A stretch of 64,000 nt of DNA from Candidatus Thorarchaeota archaeon (GTDB lineage: Archaea > Asgardarchaeota > Thorarchaeia > Thorarchaeales > Thorarchaeaceae), in assembly GCA_016933575.1 (NCBI GenBank), contig JAFGAR010000064.1, forward strand, positions 1 through 64,000, written 5' to 3'. This document shows positions 14,270-26,200 of this stretch, piece by piece. Under the pieces are notes generated by a model. It was given only the letters and a program-made list of their open reading frames with translations. It ran no database searches and was not told the DNA's origin. Numbering within the stretch: position 1 is the first letter of the stretch; each line of letters opens with the position of its first letter. The position numbers were made by a program, and so were the translations under genes.

Positions 14270-16261
14270 CTACACACTCCGAGATTCGATTATGCCTGCT
14301 TCTGTTAGATCTCTGACAATCTTCAGAAGTTCTCCAGCTTCAATATCACCGAATTGGAAACAAAGCATATCCCATATGATATCAAGAGAGGTCCATTCTT
14401 GAGCCATGTTTAGCATCTCATCAAGACGATCCATTGCATGCGGATCTTTCTTCCGCATTTCATTATATTTTGCTGCTTTATCTCCCAGTTTCAGCATCAG
14501 AAATGATGGGTTCAATGCATGTTTATAGATACGTTTCACCTCAATTCCGAAGCTCTCAGGTTCTAGGACGATTTGGTCTTCTTGCATCGCCTCAAGTCCA
14601 ACTTCAGCGCAGGCACCTTCGTAGGCTTTTCTTGCAATGACCATTTCTGTTGTATACACCATCTGAAGGCTTGTTTTGAGAGCTTGCCTTATGGCCTCTT
14701 GTTCAGCAATTAATGACCATTCTGACGCAGCCTTGTCAAGAGTTGCTTGACCCAACTCATGCGCATGACCCAACCATCTTAATACACGTGGGTATATCTT
14801 TTCAGGGTCTCCAAGACACCGTGATAATTCTGTGACTCCTTGGAGAGACACCTCCTGCATTAGTTCAACAAACTCGTTACGGCACTCTGTAAGGATTGCT
14901 TCTTCATAGACATGTTTGGGAAGCACATATGACAAGGCTGTAAGTGCAGCTATCCTTGTTGCATATGCCATCTGTCTAGTATCTAGTTTATCAGGTGTGT
15001 CTGTCGAAGTGTGGTAGAAACGATCAGGGTCTTGATTCAACATCACTGCTGGAATCCGAATGGTACTATCTGTAAGCATGAAGTGATCGCTTCCTGCTCC
15101 ATAACGGCTGTATTTGCAGGCAAGCGGTGCCATAGTACCACCTTCAAGTCTATCATCCTCTCTGACCGCCTCAGTCATGAGCCAATGTCTTACTACATTA
15201 TTCAGAGTACTTGGCAGAGAAAATGGTGTTCTAAGTAATTGTGTAATCACACCTGATTTCGCCGGGTCTGCTCCGACCATATCCATGTTGAGCATGCCAA
15301 TACAACGTTTGAGGATATCTTTCTCCCGATCTATGAAATAGATTGTGCCTGACCATTCTGGCATCCAGACGAAACGAATAGAGTAGACAGGTTTCGGTAT
15401 TTTGCCCTCTTTTATGAGTCCAGTGAGGACGCGGAGAGTTTCCATGAGAGCACCACTGCCAGATGCATTATCATTTGCTCCACTATGAGGATGACAGACA
15501 TGAGCTGCTAGCCAGAATTCTCTTGAAGTATCCTCTCCAGGTATCAGTGCTGATAGTACTTCAACTACACCATCTACCAATTTTGCATCCACAGTAGCTT
15601 TAACTCTTACTGTCTTTCCTTCATCAAGCCATTTTTTCAGTTTCAGTCCATCGCCTTGGGTTAGTGAAAATCCGAATTTGGCTTTCTCACGTTCTTCACC
15701 TGAAGGCCATATTGCATCATATCTACGAAGACTTGCTATCTCATCCTGACCTGAAGGTGGTACATATGTCAAAATACCAGCTGCGCCATATCCAACACAT
15801 GCAACTCTGTGTGCAAGACGTGCAAGGCTCTCGGTAAGCACGATTTTTCCTTTTACATCCTTGCCTTCATAATCTTCTGGAGAAAGCCCTTTTCCAACAT
15901 AGACAACTTCTGCTTCAATATCCGTAGTAGTTGAATGAGCAATCAGAGAAATGGGCTCTGCAACAAAGTCTGCGAGAGTCTTTTCCTCAGGGTCAATTAG
16001 GTAGAGTTTAGCCTTTCTCGGATGCCAACCGACAATTGCTTCCCATGACCCAACTGTTGTTTTTCCATCTGCTGGATATTCGAAAATTTTACTTTCAATA
16101 TTCGATATTGATTCAATCTCTTTCTTGATATATGCCACTGCATCATGGAGGCCTGGACTTGCTTGTATTCTATGATGAATGGAAATTGCAGTTGCATAGT
16201 CCTTTGCTTTTATTCCTGAAACAGTGTCTGCTATATGCTTGATTATTTCTTCTGGCAGCAT
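14270..16261 (-). CDS. M28-family metallopeptidase with DUF4910-like architecture (663 aa)
   Basis: A predicted zinc aminopeptidase. The zinc ligands and catalytic residues typical of clan MH are visible: A-H-V-C-H-P-H-S-G-A-N-D-N-A-S-G near residues 252-267 (His, Asp), M-P-E-W-S-G near 299 (Glu), N-M-D-M-V-G-A-D near 323 (Asp) and G-S-D-H-F near 389 (His). The segment from about 95 to 230 resembles a protease-associated insert. A C-terminal 200-residue helical part follows, ending in a winged-helix-like region. No signal peptide is seen, so it is probably cytoplasmic. It lies upstream of coaD in an operon. Confidence 0.85.
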   Translation of the reverse strand: MLPEEIIKHIADTVSGIKAKDYATAISIHHRIQASPGLHDAVAYIKKEIESISNIESKIFEYPADGKTTVGSWEAIVGWHPRKAKLYLIDPEEKTLADFVAEPISLIAHSTTTDIEAEVVYVGKGLSPEDYEGKDVKGKIVLTESLARLAHRVACVGYGAAGILTYVPPSGQDEIASLRRYDAIWPSGEEREKAKFGFSLTQGDGLKLKKWLDEGKTVRVKATVDAKLVDGVVEVLSALIPGEDTSREFWLAAHVCHPHSGANDNASGSGALMETLRVLTGLIKEGKIPKPVYSIRFVWMPEWSGTIYFIDREKDILKRCIGMLNMDMVGADPAKSGVITQLLRTPFSLPSTLNNVVRHWLMTEAVREDDRLEGGTMAPLACKYSRYGAGSDHFMLTDSTIRIPAVMLNQDPDRFYHTSTDTPDKLDTRQMAYATRIAALTALSYVLPKHVYEEAILTECRNEFVELMQEVSLQGVTELSRCLGDPEKIYPRVLRWLGHAHELGQATLDKAASEWSLIAEQEAIRQALKTSLQMVYTTEMVIARKAYEGACAEVGLEAMQEDQIVLEPESFGIEVKRIYKHALNPSFLMLKLGDKAAKYNEMRKKDPHAMDRLDEMLNMAQEWTSLDIIWDMLCFQFGDIEAGELLKIVRDLTEAGIIESRSV

Positions 16262-16414
16262 AATATCCTCTCACACTATGAAAAATATGTGAAATTCTGC
16301 CATAAGTAGTCTACGACTTAGGCGTATTTGCACAAAAACCGTCAAAAAATGAGGAGAAATCACCGGAAGGCAAGAAGTTGCTTCCGGTTGATTCCAAGTT
16401 GAAGATTTCTGACT

Positions 16415-16942
16415 CTATGGAGCAGTAGATTCAAGAGGTGGAGCTGGTGCAGCAGGTCGTGCACCTAGTTTTGCATCAAGCTGCAAAAGTGCTGGCATCG
16501 ATTCTCCAATCATCTTCAGCATGTCGCGAATTTCCATGGTGTTCTTCTCTTCTTCAGTTTGTTCATTGTAGAACCACTGCAACATTGCTTGAGCAGATCT
16601 GTCTTTGAGTCTGTCTGCAATATCACCGATCTTGTAGATTCTCTCTGTCACCATCAATTCATGCTTGTAAGCATCTGCAAAGACGTCATGAGCTGAAGCC
16701 CATTCTGTCTTTGGACCTTCGATTGCTTTCATTGTGACACGTCCGCCTCTCTCTACAATGTGGCGGTAGAATCTAATGGCATGAGCATACTCCTCATCTG
16801 CTTGTACTTCCATCCAATGAGCCATACCTGAGAGATTCTTCTCCTCAAACCATGTGGCCATTGAGAGGTAGATATAGCCGCTATAGAGTTCAAAATTTAT
16901 CTGATCATTTATTGCATCCATTATTTCTTGTGAAATTTCCAT
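16415..16942 (-). CDS. Ferritin (175 aa)
   Basis: Iron-storage ferritin with a ferroxidase centre. The four-helix bundle carries F-E-L-Y-S-G-Y-I-Y-L-S-M (Glu), E-V-Q-A-D-E-E-Y-A-H-A (Glu and the E-x-x-H pair), E-L-M-V-T-E-R-I-Y (Glu) and Y-N-E-Q-T-E-E-E (Gln). The C-terminal tail is Ala/Pro-rich. I chose ATG 16942 because GAGGTG lies six bases upstream; an in-frame GTG at 16951 is part of that site. The gene faces away from 17140. With the PerR/catalase pair further on, it suggests oxidative stress and iron control. Confidence 0.92.
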   Translation of the reverse strand: MEISQEIMDAINDQINFELYSGYIYLSMATWFEEKNLSGMAHWMEVQADEEYAHAIRFYRHIVERGGRVTMKAIEGPKTEWASAHDVFADAYKHELMVTERIYKIGDIADRLKDRSAQAMLQWFYNEQTEEEKNTMEIRDMLKMIGESMPALLQLDAKLGARPAAPAPPLESTAP

Positions 16943-17139
16943 TTTATGCACCTCAACTTACGGATACTTTTTCTTCCGCTTGTTGAATTACTTCACGATA
17001 GCTAATATTTGGTCTTTAAACTTTCGGTATAACTCAGATATTCTCCCTCATTACGATATGACCTGTGGGTCTGTCCAACGAACCTTTTTCTTATAGAATT
17101 CAATCTGTTTCTCTCTATATCACATAGGAGTGTAGATTC

Positions 17140-19965
17140 ATGGCTATCTCTGAACTTACAATTCTAACAATCGTATTCGAGTTTCTCCCACCATTGATTG
17201 TGACTTTTATCTACTTGCTCTTCTTTGGCAAGAGGAAAAGTAAACTCATAGAGTCATTTATCATTTTGATGTATGTGAAGACAATTACGTGGTTCTTACT
17301 TGATATTGTTAGACTGCCAATCTCTGTATCCAGTGGATTTGACCCAATTGTTAGTACTAGCGGTCTGTCATGGATTTTATTAACCGATATGCTCTTCCAA
17401 TTCTTCAGTTCGTTGCAAGAATACCTACTCTGGATTATGATGGCGTTTCTTGCAGTTCTTTTTGGAATGCTTGTCTTAGCAGCAAAACTGACCCTTCAAG
17501 ATCCATTAAAAATGAAATTCAAGAATATTATCAAGAGAATTGTTGGAAAAGAACCTGAGAGTGACGGATATGCTGGTCTCACAGACCGTCTGAACAACAT
17601 CAAGTTTGAGGGCTTAGAAACTAATCCTCTAGATCCTGAAGTTCAAGCAAAGGCTTGGAGACAAGCATGGAAGGATTATGTGATCATAGGACTGGCTACT
17701 TTAGTTCCATCGATTACTATCTATGTAGGTAGTCTGGAGAGCTTCATTGTTCAGAAGACTGACATGACACGCTATCTCGCTGACTATGCTCCAGACAATT
17801 ATTACTTAGGTGTGATTATATTTCTAACATGGATCTATCGTTTTGGTTATCCTGCATCCAACAGAATCGCAAAAGCTGTGGGGTTGCACCTCGGTAACCG
17901 TGATATTGGTTCTGAGATGATGCGGGGCGTACTGGGTTGGTTCTTCAGACTCAATATTCTCCTAACACTCTATACTTTTGCATCACAAGCAATTGATTTC
18001 TTTGCAAGTGACTACTCCGATCCTATCGGACTCCTGACTGAATATTATGGGCTTGGACTGCTACTGGCAGCACCGCCAATCATATTTGCTGTTATCGTTC
18101 TTCCGTATGCTGAAGACTTCTCATCTGTATTCTACAAACGGACTTTCGATGCATTAGCAGGTGCTCGTACGAAAATAAGAGAGAGCAACAAATCCGCAGC
18201 TTTGAGAAATGTCCTCTCAGGAATTGGAACTGGGATTGCTGTTACTGGCGCATTTGCAGGAGCAGTATTCGCATCAACTCTTAGTTATGCTCAACAGAGT
18301 TTTAGTGCGTATGGTCTGTTCAATGATAATCCTTTCCGCCTCTTTCCACGAGATGTTGATGATGTTGTTGCCCACATCTTGGAACTTGTGACTACTCCGA
18401 CAAGTCTGTATCCGAGTGCATTTATCCCACGAGATAACTACTCTTTGATATCACCAACGCTTTGGGCTATGTTAATGCTTGGTATTCCTTTTGCCTCAAT
18501 GATATTGATTGGAATATTGGGGCACTATATACGAGGCAATTCTAAGGGTGGAAGTGAGTCATTTGCCATATTTGCAGGTTCTACTGTAGCAACTATTACA
18601 TATATCATCTTCCAAGGTATGGATTACATCTTGGGAGTATCTGTAACTCCTGCTACTTATGCTGGCGAAGTCTTTTATCGACTAAGACCTGTGCCGTTTC
18701 TCCCAGAAGCTGATCAATGGTTGTGGAGGCTTGCATCACAATTTGCAGTTAACTTGCCCACTTTCATCTTCACAGCATTATTCATACTCTATTTCTTCGA
18801 GTTTCGAAAGAGATGGAAGGAAACAACCGGTGATGTGAGTGGCCCTCTTCTCAATGTAAAGCGTAACGATGTTTTGGATTCAGTAATCATGTTCTTTGGA
18901 GGTCTTGTCGTTTCTATCATTGGTGTGTGGATTTTAGCTGAAATATTACAGAATCCTGCATTTTTCAATAATCTACTCAATGGACTGCTACAGAAAATTG
19001 GTGCACCGGATGGACTAGAAGGAATCCTACCACCTCCGACCGATCCGTTAACACTTGGAGATCCAGGTGGCTGGTTCATTGTCTTTGCAGAGCATAACAT
19101 TGTCAGAATCTTACTCATGCTAATCATCGGGCCAGTTTTTTGGGCTGCGGTTCTATGGTTTGTTGGAGCGAAGAAGACAAAAAGTGAATCGAATATGGGT
19201 CTTGCCAGTGTTGTAAGCCTCGTCTGTCTTGGCGCAGCTACGGTTCTGCTAACGCAATTCAATGCAAATACTGGAATGTTCATTCAATATGATCCATTCA
19301 ATCCAAGGTGGGGTTTTACCACACAATTAGGTCAATGGTCCTTGATTATCTTTGGGATCCCCGTCTTAGTATTATTAGGAATCATTGCCATTCGGTATTG
19401 GGGGGGAAAAGGTATAGGTGCATGGTGGTTTCCGGTATTTATCTTCATCTTTGCTATCGAATACTTTGTGTATGACGACCAATTCACATTGATTGCATTG
19501 ATAGTACTTCCAGCCATAATTGCAGGTGCCTATAGACTGATGCATTCCAAACGAGAAGATGTTCGTTCTGAAGATTTCATAATAACATACATCAGATTCA
19601 GCCTGATGGCTGTGGCAATTGCTGAGGTCTTATCGACTGCATTAACAGTTGGTGGGATTGCTATCATCAATTTGACATTTGGTGGAAATGCTTGGCAGTT
19701 TCTTGCAAGTATCATCCCACATGCCATTGTAGAGATACCAGTCTTTCTCCTTGCTGCAGGTCTCTCGATTCGCATTGCAAGAGATTTGGGACCGACAGTA
19801 AAGAGCGAAGATTGGAACACATTCCCTGCCCAAACAAGAGATCTCCTAAGTGATGAACGCACGTGGCGTACCGTTGCCATGATTGCTTTCTTACTGATAG
19901 TCGCCGCTATAATAGAAGCATATGTGACACCAATTGTCTGGCAATTCGCATTATTGTTCTTCTAA
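17140..19965 (+). CDS. Large polytopic membrane protein of unknown function (941 aa)
   Basis: The protein has about 18-20 predicted membrane helices spread over its full length, with one cytoplasmic-looking loop at about residues 115-175 (K-M-K-F-K-N-I-I-K-R-I-V-G-K-E-P-E). Short Pro-rich outer loops include P-P-P-T-D-P-L near residue 630. I recognise no transporter or enzyme motif. Start ATG 17140 follows AGGAGTG, and a TATA-like TTATAGAA lies near 17092. It ends in a hairpin terminator and is followed by the giant surface-protein gene in the same direction. A role in envelope assembly or export is only a guess from position. Confidence 0.75.
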   Translation: MAISELTILTIVFEFLPPLIVTFIYLLFFGKRKSKLIESFIILMYVKTITWFLLDIVRLPISVSSGFDPIVSTSGLSWILLTDMLFQFFSSLQEYLLWIMMAFLAVLFGMLVLAAKLTLQDPLKMKFKNIIKRIVGKEPESDGYAGLTDRLNNIKFEGLETNPLDPEVQAKAWRQAWKDYVIIGLATLVPSITIYVGSLESFIVQKTDMTRYLADYAPDNYYLGVIIFLTWIYRFGYPASNRIAKAVGLHLGNRDIGSEMMRGVLGWFFRLNILLTLYTFASQAIDFFASDYSDPIGLLTEYYGLGLLLAAPPIIFAVIVLPYAEDFSSVFYKRTFDALAGARTKIRESNKSAALRNVLSGIGTGIAVTGAFAGAVFASTLSYAQQSFSAYGLFNDNPFRLFPRDVDDVVAHILELVTTPTSLYPSAFIPRDNYSLISPTLWAMLMLGIPFASMILIGILGHYIRGNSKGGSESFAIFAGSTVATITYIIFQGMDYILGVSVTPATYAGEVFYRLRPVPFLPEADQWLWRLASQFAVNLPTFIFTALFILYFFEFRKRWKETTGDVSGPLLNVKRNDVLDSVIMFFGGLVVSIIGVWILAEILQNPAFFNNLLNGLLQKIGAPDGLEGILPPPTDPLTLGDPGGWFIVFAEHNIVRILLMLIIGPVFWAAVLWFVGAKKTKSESNMGLASVVSLVCLGAATVLLTQFNANTGMFIQYDPFNPRWGFTTQLGQWSLIIFGIPVLVLLGIIAIRYWGGKGIGAWWFPVFIFIFAIEYFVYDDQFTLIALIVLPAIIAGAYRLMHSKREDVRSEDFIITYIRFSLMAVAIAEVLSTALTVGGIAIINLTFGGNAWQFLASIIPHAIVEIPVFLLAAGLSIRIARDLGPTVKSEDWNTFPAQTRDLLSDERTWRTVAMIAFLLIVAAIIEAYVTPIVWQFALLFF

Positions 19966-19977
19966 ATCAATTAGATC

Positions 19978-20007
19978 GAGCGGGTATAATCCCGCTCTGT
20001 TCTTTTT
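19978..20007 (+). terminator. Hairpin and T-tract after the 941-aa membrane protein gene
   Basis: Perfect 7-bp stem GAGCGGG / CCCGCTC with a TATAAT loop (19978-19997), followed by TGTTCTTTTT. The remaining stretch up to 20218 holds AT-rich promoter-like sequence (for example CTTATATG near 20059) for the next gene. Confidence 0.7.
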
Positions 20008-20218
20008 CGTAAAATCGAATTTCTCCACAATTACTGTCTTAATTCAATCGACGTAAGCTTATATGAAGTATTTCTAACTACGTTCTATGCGCCGTGAATA
20101 TTAGTATGACCATTTGCTGTAGCATCATTGTTTGGTTAGCTAATAAAAAAGTGCACGTCAATGTGCTTCCTTTGAAACAACACGGTTACCTATTGAAGAG
20201 AGACCAGGGGATTGCAAA

Positions 20219-23200
20219 ATGAAGGTAATTACGAAACTACTCTCATTGTTAGCTTTGTGTTTGTTTACAGCTTCCTTTTTCATTAATGCACCTATTATTC
20301 CCATTTCAAATTCGCAGGAGAATAGTGTTCTTCCTGACATGCAAAGGGGAAATCAACAGAACGTTCTTACTGACTATCCAATCAATTATACAGAAGTAAG
20401 CTGGGATCAACAGACAATAAACGAACAGCGCGAAGAACAATGGAATTCATCAAGATACAGATTCGGACCAAAAATAAACTGGCATACAAGAAATGCATCT
20501 ACTAATGAGATTACAGACTGGGCACAGGAGATACCACTCAATACTTGGTTTGATTTCATTCTTGAGATTCCATATACCGCCCTCAGTGGTCAAGTTCCGT
20601 ACGCTATTGCTCTGATGGGAAATTACTACAACCTAAGTGAGATGGAAGACGGCGAAATGCATAATGACTTCCATCCATATGCACTCTTTGCAATTTATTA
20701 TGTACTTGAGGACCGATTTGAAATCTACTCTAGCAAGGAAACAACACAGGTTGAAGGAGCTCCCAAAGATCTTCCAGAGAACTTTACATTATCAGATGTC
20801 TTCGGACCTATGGTTGAGCCATTTGCTGAGATTAATCATACTGCTTCTGGGTATATAGCCGGGACAGAAGCGTATTGGGGCCGATTTCGAATTCTCATGA
20901 ATTCCAGCACATATCCTGGTTTCTACATGTTCAGTGCAATGGCTATGGATGTTAATTTCCAATCCATTGCTCAGAGTGAAAGTACACAACAGAGTGGAAG
21001 ATTACTAGGAATGGACCTCCACTCGATTGTAAATCAAGCCTTTGGAGGTTATTATACAATCACTCGTCTTGATGATGATGGCGATATTCTTTATACAGTC
21101 AACCGAGGCGATGACTTCAACTTCACCGTGACTACAAGTAACGCAACACTTCTCAATAGTGTCAACATTATTATGTCTGCTCCCTCTACGTTCAAGGTTC
21201 AACGATGGGTGTATGGTCCTTATTCCGAAATTCAATTGCGAACAGGTGCATGGGAGTGGAATGATGCAGCAGGAGCCTATGCATGGAATGATACTATTGA
21301 AGTGACTTGGGCTGAACCAAGATTTGGATACCACTGGGAGGAGTCGTATTCTTGGGTGTATATGGGCAAAGAGTACATGGTTTATGATGGCAAACAGGAC
21401 CTTTGGGAGACCCATGAGTCCTGGCCCAATTTTTGTGTTTCATATAATTTCACGACTTCAAGCTGGGAGTACCTAGCATTATATCACTATGAGAACACCA
21501 CCTGGATAGATGATCACTGGGAATGGATAGAATGGCAGGAATACGAACCTTGGTCTTCAGAATTTAGAGTCCCATTTGTGCTTAATGAAACTACAAGCAC
21601 TGTGTATTACAATGGTCTTGGGAAACTTGTTGTGAACTTTAGAGGTCATATTAGTGAAGATATGCTTCCCTCTGGAAGTGAATATGGCGAAACACTTTAC
21701 GTCCATGAACAGATAACAAATCAATATGGAATCAAATTGGTGAACTATGTGAACCTACCAATTGCTACTCCTCAAGAGATGCTTGATTACGAAAATCAAC
21801 GAGAACTTGCTATTGATTCTCCAGTGTCTATTGTCAAGATTACGCACAAGGGTGAACCCTATAGCCCTAGCTGGATTTTCCAAGCAGATATAGGTGAACC
21901 CTTCACTGTAAGCTCACGACTTCAGGGTGGTATCGAATATGCTGACGATATTGATGGTGTTGCTTTCATACTCTACGGTCACCAAGAACGTTGGGGAGAA
22001 GACATAGGCATTCAGTGGTGGCAACGTTCCGATATTGAAATTCAGGTCAAAGTAAGCCCCGAAGGCGGTATTGAGGTTAATGTATATAATTACACGGTAC
22101 GAACTTCTTGGGGGTATGGTGAACACTATGAATGGATCAATGTTGAAATTGCTCCTGGAATCTGGCAAGTTGAACGAGTATTGATTGAAGATTGGTTCTG
22201 GCAAGAACAGATTTGGGACTTCGTATTAGATGATTGGACAAATCAACACTTTCCAATGAATTCCCCGCAAGCAAAGATGTCAATCAATTGTTTGAATGCC
22301 GGAAATGTGACATATTCTATTGTTGGTGAGGACTTGAAGATATCCTTTGATATCACACCTCTTCCAGAAATGCCTTCACTTGAGTGGTGGTGGCAATACT
22401 TCTATGGAAATCTGACATGGGTGATAGACTATGAATCTGGTTGGGGTTCTCACACTGTTCTTGGCTGGACTGAGGATACAGTCTACCACTTCATGAATGG
22501 TACCGATATAGTATATGCAGAAGTGCCATACAAAGCACCAATTTTCAGAAATATGCAGAATGGAGAACTCTATGCCCGTCAAAAGATTCCCTATGTAATC
22601 ATTGATGGAAGAGAAGAACCACTGAAGAGTTACGTCTTTGGAGACCAAGACTATACTTACGAATCCTTGATTCGTGAGGATTATGACTACATACTTGAGG
22701 ACTATCATCGGTATATCAGATTGCAGAATAATACCGAGATTGAGGTCTTTGGAGATCAGACTGCAGCTTTATTCAATGTCACACTGATCAATGGAACTTG
22801 GTTCTTGTCCTTCCAAGAGGACCCGTACTACATGGGAGGTATGAACATTTACTCTATGATTGCAGATGATGGATCGGTCATAGCAATGCCTTGGCCAGAA
22901 TGGGAAGGATACTCATCTGTGAGGACAGGTGTAGTTCCTGTTGAGATGGTTGATTATACCCTTGTAACCTATGCATCTCCCTTCTATCCATACGAACCAT
23001 TTAATGTTGAACCCTTGTTCATGGTTGGATGGCCTGAGTATGTTGGTCCAGACCACTGGATCTTTCGTATGAATGGAACATGGGAGGTCTTTGATATGTG
23101 GCGATGCTACGAACCTGAATTTGAACATCTCTACATCTACTTCGATCACCATACTGGACGACATTATGTTTTTGATTGGCCATGGGAATTGATGAAGTGC

Positions 23201-26200
23201 GAAGGACCATATTCGGGTATACTTATTCCCCACTATGTTACCCATCTCTTCGCATATGTCACTGTAGGAGGTACAAACTATCCAATACCTGAAGCTGGTC
23301 ATCCAATAGGAGGATGGTGGGATCTTGAGTGGATCATTCGAAGTAAGTACTCTCATGAGATAGCTTACATCAATGGAACTGCATATGTTGCTAAGACAGT
23401 ACTAGATATGTATGGATATCCATACAATGAATATGCACCAGACCCCGACAATCCACCGTATTTCTATGGATATCATCTCTATGAGGTCAATGTGTCAAAT
23501 ACATTTTATAATCTCACGGATTGGGGACGTTATAACGAGACATATTTTGTAATGAACTACGATTATTTCCCCGACACAATGCCTTGGGTCACATGGGTGA
23601 ATGGTTCATTATTCATTCCAGAAGTATTCCATACCGATTGGACTGTTGGTATTGGTAGTAGGAATGCAACTACTCTTGAGTTTGAGGTGGAGACATGGCT
23701 TGATATAGTCACAGGATTCTATGATGGCGATTATGGATCAAGTCAGATTCATGACTGGAACTATACCCATTACTATGATTTTGTTATGACAAAGACCGGC
23801 GAGATGTTTTACTATAACTCAACTTGGCGTGCTGTATTTCATAATATTACACTCTCAAATGGAACTTTCTTCTATTCAGCGATGGAGCACCCTCAGATCT
23901 GGCCTACTGATTTCAGTACATGGGAGGTTGATACCTTCTATATGATAGACATCTATGGCGATTACCATTGGTGGTATGGTTGGGATGAATACACTTCTCA
24001 CTTAATCATGGTTGAAAATGTCACTGGTGACTCGTGGACTGGAAGTTTCTGGTTCCAAGGAGAGTCTGTCCCTATTATTCACTTCGATGTTACCCATTGG
24101 GATTGGGATGGGTCTACGTGGAATAGTGGAACACATACCGAAGACTCTGTTTGGGCGGAGTACTACTATTTCTTACAAGCACTGAATGGATCAACCTATG
24201 AGATAATCCCACTGCATTACACGCCTGAGAGCTACAGATTCAACTATCCTTCATGGCAATTCAAGTATGATGGTACATTCTATAACATCAGTGGAAGCTC
24301 TGATATGATTTACAAGGCATATCGTTTTGAAGGCTATTCCAAGAAGTTGGACTATGCCGCATTACCTGTATCCATCATAAATAACCAAGACAAAATTGTA
24401 ACTGGCGCTCCAGACTTTGGTATGTGGGATATCGATCTCTGGGCAGTTAATCCTGAAAATGGAGCTCTTGATTTGGATGGAGATCTTGATACAACAGATG
24501 ATCAATACTTTGTGAAAGAATTCCATTCATCAACTGATTCCTACAATATCACTCATAAATACTTGGATGTCATGATTCTCTGGGAACCTGATAATGAAAC
24601 ATATGGCGATGAGTTCTACCTCCATTCATTTACAGGAATGGTCACATTCAACTGGACCTCCTCTTGGGAAGATAACTACATCTGGACAAAGGCAGCTACT
24701 GGAGAAACCCTGACAACTGCAGAGTTTGATGCAGTCAAAGATACTCTCTTGGATGAATGGGGCAACTCAAAACCAGGATACTGGAGTGTTGCTTGGTTAG
24801 CCAATAACTTCACCTCAGATGATCTTATTCAACAAGCTATTGAGGAAGGATGGGATTGGGCAATCGATAACTCTCGAGAATGGAGCTGGCTCTGGTGGGA
24901 ACTTGAAGAACACTATAGCACCGAGGTGACAAATGGCACATATACTGAGTTGATGGATATCAACTTAGCATACGAATATGCAGGTATGTTTGCGTGGGAA
25001 GATGAGGATGATGACAACTTCATGGATGTATCCACCGAGAGTCTAGGCAGTGCAGAGATGTCTCACTACTGGATGCCTGTTGATGTTGATTCCGTCAATT
25101 TCACAACTCCTGGAGAAGCTTTCGGCAACTTCAATCCCACTGATACCATTTACGTGGATGTCACTGACACTATAGATTTTGGTGTAACCTTCGATAATGT
25201 AACGGGTATGGTCTTTCCATTTGGAGAATATTCCTATTGGGATTGGTACAGTGGTCAGTACTATGGTTCTGATTTTGCCAGCTTCAATGAACGACCTACC
25301 GAGTGTACAACAGATGAGTTCTCATTAGCTGTTCACTTCACAGGAATTGTCAACGATACAGTCAATATTGCTGAGGTGAAATTTGATATCACCGTTGGCG
25401 ATTGGGGTCTTAACACTCCTGGTGGAATAGCAGTTCTTGAAGACATTAGTCTAGCTGTCTGTTTCTACAGTGATCTCTCATTGGTCTCAGGTGGTGGCGG
25501 CGGTGGTACGATTGCGCAGTATCTAAGTGATAATGGAACAGCAGTCAGTAATGACGAAGCATTTGCATCAAGTAATTTCACGATGGCTGCAGAGAACAGC
25601 AGTGTTGCCCTCATGAATCTAGGAGGTGCACCCTACACATGGTCCAAGAACATCTCTCAGTCTTGCGCAGTCGATGCTCAGACTGTACCACTCTCTGCGC
25701 TTAGTGCAATCTATGTGTCAGGAAGTGGTGGCACAGCTACAACTTTCTCAATTACATCACAGCAATTCTACACATTGATTGGTTTCAAATGGTGGGATGG
25801 CTATGCACTTACAGTAGATCCAGTGTTTGTTGGGTATATCTCTCATGGTACAACCGACACAGAGGCACCAGCAATTGGTACGGTCTCTGCAGTTCCGGTT
25901 CAGATTTCTGGAGTGGATAATGCACACATAGCAGCAGCTGTCACCGATGATGGAGGTTCTGACTTAGCAACCGTGAAGGTCTGGGACATTACTAATGACG
26001 CAAACCACTCAATGACTTACAACGAAGGCTCAGGTCTCTGGGAGGTTAATGTCCCACGTACAACCGATGGTCGTTACACCATGAATTATCGGATTGTTGC
26101 AGCAGACAATGCAGGAAACGAGGCTTATACAACAACTAGTTCGTTTCTCTACCGGGACAATATTCCTCCAACCATTGACACTCTTGATTGGGACAACAGC

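Noticed and set aside
18789..19283. Open frame of 164 codons on the minus strand
   Set aside because: It is antisense to the 941-aa membrane protein and shows Ser/Thr/Pro-rich shadow composition without a ribosome binding site.
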